DNA of 64,000 nucleotides from Ananas comosus (Eukaryota > Streptophyta > Magnoliopsida > Poales > Bromeliaceae). The notes beneath the pieces were generated by a model. It saw only the letters and a program-made list of their open reading frames with translations. It had not been told where the DNA came from and did not search any database. Below, one piece after another: positions 57,026 through 64,000 of the stretch. Within the stretch, counting starts at the first letter, position 1; every line of letters starts with the position of its first letter. The translations under genes were made by a program, and so were the position numbers. Where the stretch lies: assembly GCF_001540865.1 (NCBI RefSeq), contig NC_033638.1, positions 4,973,849-5,037,848 of the forward strand, read 5' to 3'.

Positions 57026-60000
57026 TGTAACATACCGAAACATCGGTAGAATATATTTGACCTTAGCCAAATTGGCCAAAGAGCCCGAAAGAAATAGTTG
57101 GACAAGTTCTATTTAATATTCCAACAATGTTGGAAGGGCTAAAGTTTAGTTCCAAGGGAGTTGAAAAGGTTTTAGCATTGCTCGGCGCGAATTGGAGTCG
57201 AAACAATGTGAGATTGAGGCTCGGGAGCATTCGGGTGTTCGGTGCGCGTTGGGCGCGAAAACAGAACCCGAAAGGCTATGTTGGACTATGGGTTAAATCC
57301 GGCATAAGCGGGGATGAAAAGATGCTTGAGACACGCTCGAAAACATGTTTTGGGAGTCTCGGTGCGATTTGAGATGAATCGGAGGCCTAACGAGCGAAAA
57401 CAAGCGAAAACGGAAAAAAGCTGAAAAAAATTGGCTAAGTCCTAAAAAGGCTATATACCAGTGACAGACTAAAAGTGAACCGGTACACAGTGTAAAACCC
57501 GAAGCAGCAGCTCTCGGGTTTGGCTGTTGCGCGATTGTGTAACCGGTGACACCCCTGATGTGTACCGGTACACATTGGGTCTGACAGCAAAATAAAGACT
57601 GCTGCAAATATGGAAAAAAGGAGGGTCTAAATGCAATTGTAGCATCTTATAAAACACCCCAAACACCCTCTCTCTCTATCCCACAGCCAAATACCCCCTC
57701 CAACACATTTTTCTTCATCTCTCTCTCTAGAATCTCTCTCCCAAGGTGGGATAGAGGTGGATTTGGAGGAGAACTTGTGGATTTTGGAGCTTGGAAGGGT
57801 TTAGGTCACTCCTACAAGGTGGACATTGGAGAGCAAGTAGGCTAAGGTAAGGTTTTATGCAAGAATGATGCTAGGGCTTGGTTTTATACCCTAAATCTTT
57901 TGGGATTTGATCTTCTTGCAAGCTTAGAAATCTTGTAGAGGTCATGAACACCATGAAATCCATGGTTGCTTTAAGAGCTCTCATAGTGAAATTATAGGGT
58001 TTGTGTTAGAAGCCCTAAGAATAGGTTAGATGGTTCTAGATGAGCTTCTAGATATTGGCCAAGCTTGTTATTGCTTGCCTTAGAGATCAAAACGAGGTAT
58101 TGAGCATATGGCATTGTTAGGGCACTAAAATTGGGGCTTTTGTCATAGATGAGTTTAAATGTAAGTTGACCCTATGTAAACCTAATTAAAGGTATTTCCG
58201 ACGCGTTGGCAAAGTCGGTTCGGCGATTCGTCGAACCTACGCAAACATATTAAAGAAATGGACATGTTGGCTTCGTTTCCGCCTGGAGGGCCGAGACGAC
58301 GTCCGAAAATCACGAGAACGGATCCGGAGCATCTTGGCATCAAGTTATAGACCTTTAATTTCCGGATTATGGATTGGTGGCCGTTTGGGTGGTCGCGCAC
58401 AAGTTCGGGCCGAACCGGGCAACGAGTGCCGCGGGAGGCTGATTGCAAGTGACTACAAGCAATCGGAAAGCGATTTGAGGTGGGTTGTACTCACCGAAGC
58501 GACTAGGGCGCCTTCATGTCGAAGAAAATTTATGGTTTCATATTGATGCATATAATGGTAGCTAGTTGTAAAACCTATGAATGCATGAGTTGAATGCTAT
58601 GTTAGGCTACCAAAGAATGCATATTGACATAATGTAGAATGTTAAAAGAAATACTAAATGAATGCATATAGGCATGATATAGAAATGCTAGATGAATGCA
58701 TATAATTGATGCTAGTTGAATGCATAAGGAATATGGCATGTGAATGTTAGCATTATGAGATATATGCTAGATGAGGAATGCATGTCGGCAAGTTGTAGAA
58801 TATGCATGTTAACATATTGTGGCTTATGTTAAGGGTAAAATGCATGTTGGCAAATTATGGAATATGCTTGATTCATAAGAGTTGAAATTAGGTCGATATC
58901 TCTAGGTGGATTAGAGAATTCGATAATGGAAAATAGAAACATGGAATACTCGATTTGGACAACTAGGATGTCAAATAGATCGAGTGGCATTGAACCTACT
59001 GTTAATAAACATAGGTTGGACATGAATGGCATTGAACCTAGTGTTAGTAAACATAGGTTGGAATCATGAGTGGCATTAAAGCTAGTGTTAGAGAACATAG
59101 GTTAGGAAATTGAACCTAGAGTCAAGCAAACCTAGGTTATGTGATAAGGGCATCGAACCTAGAGTCAATTGAATCTAGGATGGAAAGGACATTGGACCTA
59201 GATAGGTCGACACTATAGGGTTAAGACCAACCCTTGAGCTATATGAAATGGATTCCGGAATCCCAGAACTTATGGATCACACCGAGAGGGGTGTGGGGCG
59301 TGTGAGACGATTTCGCCACCTGGGGTTAAACCATTGTCGAGGCGTGTGCGACGATTTCGCCGCCGGATGGTTAAGCAGGTATGTGAATTATACCGCCGGT
59401 TGACTTGAGCCATTATCGAGGCGTGTGCGATGATTTCGCTGCCGGGTGGCTAAGTCATGGAGTGCGGTAGGCTGTGGTTGGCTGAGGTGCATGTGAGAGT
59501 TCCTTCACCTCGAGCCGGACAGAGAGCGCGGATTATCCGCATTTGATTGACTCAAGACTGAGTCGAGTGGCATAGTGTGACTAAGGTAAGAGTAACCTTA
59601 GGAAAGAATAGCTAAGAGTAAAGAATGGCTAAGAATAAATGGTGGTTAATAAGAAAGAATTGCAAGTAGTAAAGAATGGCTAACGATAAAGAATGGTAAA
59701 TAATAGAGAGTAAAATCATTTAATCTACTTGCATAGTTGCATGAATTTCATATTGCATATTGTGAGGCACATTCATGTATTTAAATATTGCATAAAATAC
59801 TTGTGGATATCTGTTGGACTAACATGATTGCAGTGTCTCCTTGAACCTGGTGGGTCGAGCTTTTTTCTTGGGTGGCCATACCCACTGAAAACTATGGACA
59901 ATAGTTCTCTCCCCCGTATTATTTTTGGGGGTACAGGTTCACACGTGAGCGGCGCGGCGATGCGAGGAAAGGGCGTAGCTCCGTAGATAGCACCCTATCC

Positions 60001-60343
60001 CGAGACCAGAGATAGCAGTACCCCGAGGTGGTCTAGTTTAGGGGTTTAAAGACAAAGAACAAACTTGTATTAAGTGTTGTAATAACTAGATTGTAATTTG
60101 AAAGTTGAATGTAAAAGAGAATTGTGATGTAAAATGCATATAATGGGAATGCTTGTAATAGCATTAGCTGTTTTATATTTTTAATACTTCCTTATGCAAT
60201 CTATGCTTGAATTCTGTTCCTAGTTGGAACTTCGTGAATTGTATTGATTGCGACACCTAGGACGTATAAGGGAAGCTCTGTCCGTTCGGCGGTCTGTTGG
60301 CTTGACCGAATCCGACCAAATAGGCGGGGCACGGGGCATGACA
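57026..60343 (+). repeat. 5' LTR of a third gypsy element
   Basis: 3,318 bp, TGTAACATACCGAAACATCG to GGGGCATGACA. U3 carries ACCGGT motifs at about 57480, 57541 and 57562, then CTTATAAAAC at 57646-57655 and a CT-rich leader. The hairpin lies at 59887-59909. It is the plus-strand counterpart of the solo LTR at 5285. Confidence 0.93.
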
Positions 60344-60350
60344 GATAAAG

Positions 60351-60362
60351 TGGTATCAGAGC
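60351..60362 (+). promoter_or_regulatory. Primer-binding site of the third gypsy element
   Basis: TGGTATCAGAGC, exact initiator-Met tRNA complement, 7 bp after the LTR (spacer GATAAAG, as in the first gypsy element). Confidence 0.93.
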
Positions 60363-60702
60363 ATAAAATAGAGAATGGAAATGGTTTAGGTGAACCTAGG
60401 AGACCCTAGGATAGTGAATCATAGAGGTTAAGGCTCGTGAGAGACGAGGACTTGTGACTTGTGGCGAAAGGTTAATAGATTGGGTTGTGTCGAAACTTCT
60501 AAAATAGATGTTAGAGGTAGACTCAAGGTGTGGTTTATTCTCAACCGAGGGTGTTCATGTTGGGTGCACACAACATGAAGCCGAGTGATGAGAATGGACG
60601 CCCTTTTGTGACTTTCGCCAGATTGACTTTTGAGTCAGTATTAATTGTTTCGTGTTCGACCCAGGGTCGAGGATTAACGGAGTTGTCGTGTTTCAGGTAA
60701 CG

Positions 60703-61896
60703 ATGGCACCGCGTAGGCGATCTTCGTTCGGATTGGCGCGGGAGGGGACAAGTTGTGTCCCTGAGCAAACCGATGCGAGCAAAGACTCAGAGCTTCGTGA
60801 TCAATTAGCCACACTCGTGGGAGTGATGAAGCATCAAGCTGATGTGGTGCAGCGATAGCAGGAGGTTGCCATGCGCCAGGAGGAGTGAGTAAAGAGACTC
60901 CAAGAGACGGTGGATCGACTGGTGATTCCACCAGTCACGGCTCGTCAAGTGTGGCCGGGAGTCACAGCGGAGGTATTTCTGTCGGGGTCGGGCAATCTGA
61001 CTTCTAGTACTTCAGAGGTGGAGGCGGAGAAGGAGCGAGCTTTGGCAGCCCTCATGACCTTCAAAAAATTTGACCCGCCTACCTTTGATGGAGAGGACGC
61101 AGATCCGTGGATCGTGGAGATGTGGATCGACTCCATGGAGACCTTGTTTGAGGATTTGTACACTGTGGAGCGGGACAAAGTACACCTAGCCGTGCATTGT
61201 CTGAAACAGTCGGCGAAGGTGTGGTTGAAAGGTATCAAGCAGAACCGATCGCCTAGTCTCCCTCCTATGACGTGGGAGGAGTTTCAGGGATTGATATTCT
61301 CTGTCTATTTCCCCGACAGTGAAAAGCGAAGGCTTCAGGAAGGGTTCCGGAAGCTGCGGCAAGGCGACCGCTCGGTTAGGCAATACGAGCGGGAGTTCTC
61401 TCGTATTGTGAATTGTGTCCCGAACGTGGTGCGGGATGACAAGGACCAAGCTGAGTGCTTTGTGCGGGGACTTCAGCCGGATATTTTCAAGGCTGTACAC
61501 AACCTTAAGTTGCTGACTTTTGCCGAAGTCTTGGATCAGGCCTTGTGGATAGAACAAGGCGAAGCATCGGTGCGAGAGGAGCGCGAGACATATTACAAGG
61601 AGAAAGGAAAAGGATGACCAATGAGTGGATCCGGTGGTCAGTCAAGTTCCCAGCAGACTTCGGTGAGTTCGCGCTCTCGATCCCGAGCTCCGGGGACCTA
61701 CCGCATTCGATCCTCGGCGAGATGTGTTATATGTGGGGGTCCTCACTACCCACAGCAGTGTGAGCAGCGAGAGGGCAAGTACTTCAGGTGTGGGCAGCCG
61801 GGCCATGCGCGGGACGAGTGTCCGCGGGGTGACAGCCGGGGCCTGACACTGGCGACGGCCTTGTCTTCTCCAGGACAGCTTGCAGGTATGAATTAA
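60703..61896 (+). pseudogene. gag: gypsy Gag with three stop codons
   Basis: One frame from ATG 60703 (MAPRRRSSFG) to TAA 61896 with three in-frame stops: TAG 60856, TGA near 60886 and TGA 61615. It has a short coiled coil (ELRDQLATLVGVMKHQADVV), then the Gag core KKFDPPTFDGEDADPWIVE, DSMETLFEDL, HCLKQSAKVWL, WEEFQGLIFSVYF, FRKLRQGDRSVRQYEREF, as in the element at 27454. Zinc-binding end: C-VI-C-GGP-H-YPQQ-C is intact. The second knuckle has lost its first Cys (Y in KYFRCGQPGHARDEC). The product would coat the element RNA; here it is interrupted. Confidence 0.92.
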
Positions 61897-63538
61897 TTAA
61901 GCAAGCATATGCTTTTGCGTAATCTCAAGTTGATGCATTACATGCATTATCATATGGTCAGTTGCTACTATTTATACATTGTATAGTAGGGACCGAGTGG
62001 ACGGGTAGAGGTAGATACCCAGGCATGCTTATGTGGTGAGTGTAGTGCCTGCTAGAGCAGGTAGAGAGCCGGATAGCACTAGCAAATTGCTAGTAGTGAT
62101 TCTTGGACGAGAAATGAGACTCGTGGTAAAGAGGAAATGGTGAAGCGACTCCCAAGGCAATAATTAGTATATTGCGAGAGTTGAGCCATGATACTTGTGG
62201 ATACCCGAGTAATCCGAATGTTTCGGATGTTGTTCCGGTAGATCGAATGGTGAAAGTAAAATCACGGTTGAGAGAGAGTAGCCAGTTAGTTACCGTACAC
62301 AAGCACGTAGGCCTAGTAGTACCTCAGCTTGAGGTTGGAAGTTGCGCTTGTTTGATCAGCGCGCATAGGCAAGATTGCCTAATGCTGGACTTAGTGTGAA
62401 ATAATATAGAGACGTACGACGCTCGAGTGTAGGTACTCGTGGAGTGTGGATCTGACTCAGCCGAGTGAGTGTGTTGGCAGTAGCACTTCAGCATTGCTAA
62501 GTGTGAAGCGGGCCAGAGATCACTCGTAGGGCTGGTGGCTCGTACTAGGTGCATAGGAGCCGATAGTGGTACATGTGGCTCGGTAGAGCATGTCGTGTAG
62601 GACGACGACGGTGGGTATTGCTTGGGGACGACCCGTGCCTGGACCATTTGTGGACTGTGGAGCCTGGGCCCTTTGGACAGGCGCAGTCAGCTGTGAGTGA
62701 CAGCGGCCCGGTACCTACGTGTAGGGCAGAGTTTTGGTCGGGGCGGTAGTCCGAGCTGAGACCCGGGAGCGTGAAATGCCATATATTAGAGCATGAGATC
62801 GATGATGCACTAAGAGTGCGGTTGTGACCCAACCCGAGGATGTGACATGGTTTGGGGTCCTGGTTGCTCCTGGTTGGAGTGTATGCGAATTCCCAAATGA
62901 GAATTTCGCCCGATGAAGATTGGGTCTACGCCGGTGAGCAAGAGACGTTGTGCGTCGTTGAGACAGGTTTAGGCGGTAGGCAGGTTTAGATAGGTTTTTA
63001 GGACGTTGGATATCCAGGTAGGATACACTATCAACCTGCAATCCCCTTACCTTGATCAAACGCTAGTACTGAGGGCTTTGAAATCGAAAAACAATAAAAG
63101 ACCATGTGAGAACACTAGACAATAGTCCCCAATTGGTAAAGTCGATGACAACGACGACCTACACCACTAAGTCTACTAGAGGCAATAATAGTAACTAAAC
63201 TATATGAATAATAGAATATAACAAATAACTGTGCTAGGAATAACTACTACTATCATGCCTCTATGTTATTACTAAAAACTATAACTAAAATAGTACACGC
63301 ATCAAATCAAGATAACTGGATAAAATAATATTTTACAACCCAATCGCTCTAACCGACTCATAAGTCCAGTGAAGTCTGCACCTGCCTTATGTCTAGCATA
63401 CACCTATAGTGGTTCACTATCATGCAAGTTATTGTTTCATCATATCACTAAGCCACCCTCCAGAGTGGCACTCGAAGGGCGCGACCCCAATTGAGTATCA
63501 TAGCGCATGTCACTATCAAGCTCAAATGGCTAGTAGGC
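61897..63538 (+). other. Region after gag with no recognisable pol
   Basis: The sequence continues to about 63060 with G/T-rich, GTAG-rich DNA in no consistent frame. No protease, RT, RNase H or integrase motif appears. ACCGAGTGGACGGG at about 61992 matches the start of the protease region of the first gypsy element. A GTATGA...TATAG segment lies just before it. 63060-63538 is AT-rich with no gene. Confidence 0.6.
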
Positions 63539-63655
63539 TGTAACACACTGGACCTTTGCCAATTGAGGGGTTCGAGTGTTTGATCAGTGTTCCGAGTTTT
63601 TCTAGATATTCTGGAGGGTCGTTGACAGTGTTCCGACCTATGGCTCGTATCTAGG
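63539..63655 (+). mobile_element. Start of a gypsy LTR, interrupted
   Basis: TGTAACACACTGGACCTTTG to GTTCCGACCTATGGCTCGTA, the same subfamily as 41083 and the minus-strand copy at 468. The LTR is broken at about 63655 by the next element. Confidence 0.85.
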
Positions 63656-63829
63656 GCTGGCAAATGAGCAAGCCGGCTCGCGTTCGACTCGATATTTGGC
63701 TCGCTCGAGCTCGACTCGAAATTAAATGAGCCGAGCTTGAACAAAAAAAAGGCTCGAAATTCATTTCAAGCGGAGCTTGAGTATTACTCGGCTCGTTCGA
63801 ATTAGGCTCGAAAAGGTCGAAAAGTTCGA

Positions 63830-63865
<36 letters not shown>

Positions 63866-64000
63866 TATATATATATATATATTATATATAATAGTAGAGC
63901 TACTATGCTATCGATAAGTAGGGATATGGTGCTTTCGATTTTTGATTCTTAGATCAACCCTTTAATCATTTTTTTGAATTAATACTATTATTATCTTGTA
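63656..64000 (+). mobile_element. GCTCGA-rich element, (TA)n and MITE start (composite), cut by window end
   Basis: TAGGGCTGGCAAATGAGC begins it, then GAGCTCGACTCGAA-type repeats to about 63830. (TA)n follows to about 63890, then TACTATGCTATCGATAAGTA and CTTAGATCAACCCTTTAATC, the start of a MITE like 17521. The same order, inverted, occurs at 13086-13811. Confidence 0.65.

Noticed and set aside
58182..58448. 88-codon minus frame in the LTR at 57026, also present at 7193-7432
   Set aside because: It is shared only because both are the same LTR family; frame is not preserved as protein in the copy at 21749.
63539..63655. 3' LTR of the gypsy element starting at 57026
   Set aside because: It belongs to a different LTR subfamily (TGTAACACACTGG) and has no polypurine tract before it.

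Overview
The window looks like plant nuclear DNA: AT-rich intergenic sequence, long terminal repeat (LTR) retrotransposons nested inside each other, MITEs, a SINE, TRIMs, (TA)n and (GA)n microsatellites and assembly gaps. I recognise no ordinary host protein-coding gene, rRNA or functional tRNA. The species cannot be read from the sequence. A monocot is likely from the overall style, and pineapple is only an unverified guess.

Layout. 1-468 is the end of a minus-strand LTR, followed by degenerate TRIM-like repeats. 2290-10983 is a complete Ty1/copia element with 320-bp LTRs and ATCTT target duplications. A minus-strand solo LTR of a Ty3/gypsy element (5285-8376, target duplication CATAA) has split its pol gene. 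Between pol and the 3' LTR this copia element carries an extra reading frame that looks like a double-stranded-RNA-binding domain followed by a coiled coil, with its own TATA-like box upstream. This is the most unusual content of the window. 11-18 kb holds decayed repeats, a 0.6-kb direct duplication, fold-back MITEs and a gap. 18870-20819 is a decayed minus-strand LTR containing seven copies of a 141-bp tandem repeat.

20820-36017 is a decayed Ty3/gypsy chromovirus (Tekay/Del type: long LTRs, initiator-Met primer site, gag with two zinc knuckles, pol with a C-terminal chromodomain-like end). Its LTRs are interrupted by a SINE and a 3.4-kb solo LTR (TCGGC duplication), and its gag-pol junction by a 1.2-kb foreign segment. 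38438-39483 is a tandem TRIM array. 39.5-44 kb has a CACTA-type terminus, a broken PIF/Harbinger transposase, a solo LTR (GCCGT duplication) and an unidentified reading frame. 45.5-49.3 kb has another MITE, a hAT-like element and a Myb/SANT-like gene relic with a duplicated exon.

50611-55957 is a minus-strand solo LTR (AACTC duplication) with an opposite-strand solo LTR (CATAA duplication) inside it. A minus-strand gypsy protease relic follows, then from 57026 a third gypsy element: 3.3-kb LTR, primer site and gag, but no recognisable pol. The window ends in an LTR start interrupted by a composite GCTCGA-rich/(TA)n/MITE element.

Themes. All the long LTRs share TGTAACA...GCGTGACA ends, a cluster of palindromic ACCGGT motifs placed upstream of the TATA box where one can be seen, and a conserved hairpin near the 3' end. 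The five solo LTRs against few full elements point to frequent LTR-LTR recombination. Every transposon gene seen here is broken, so nothing in the window looks able to move by itself.
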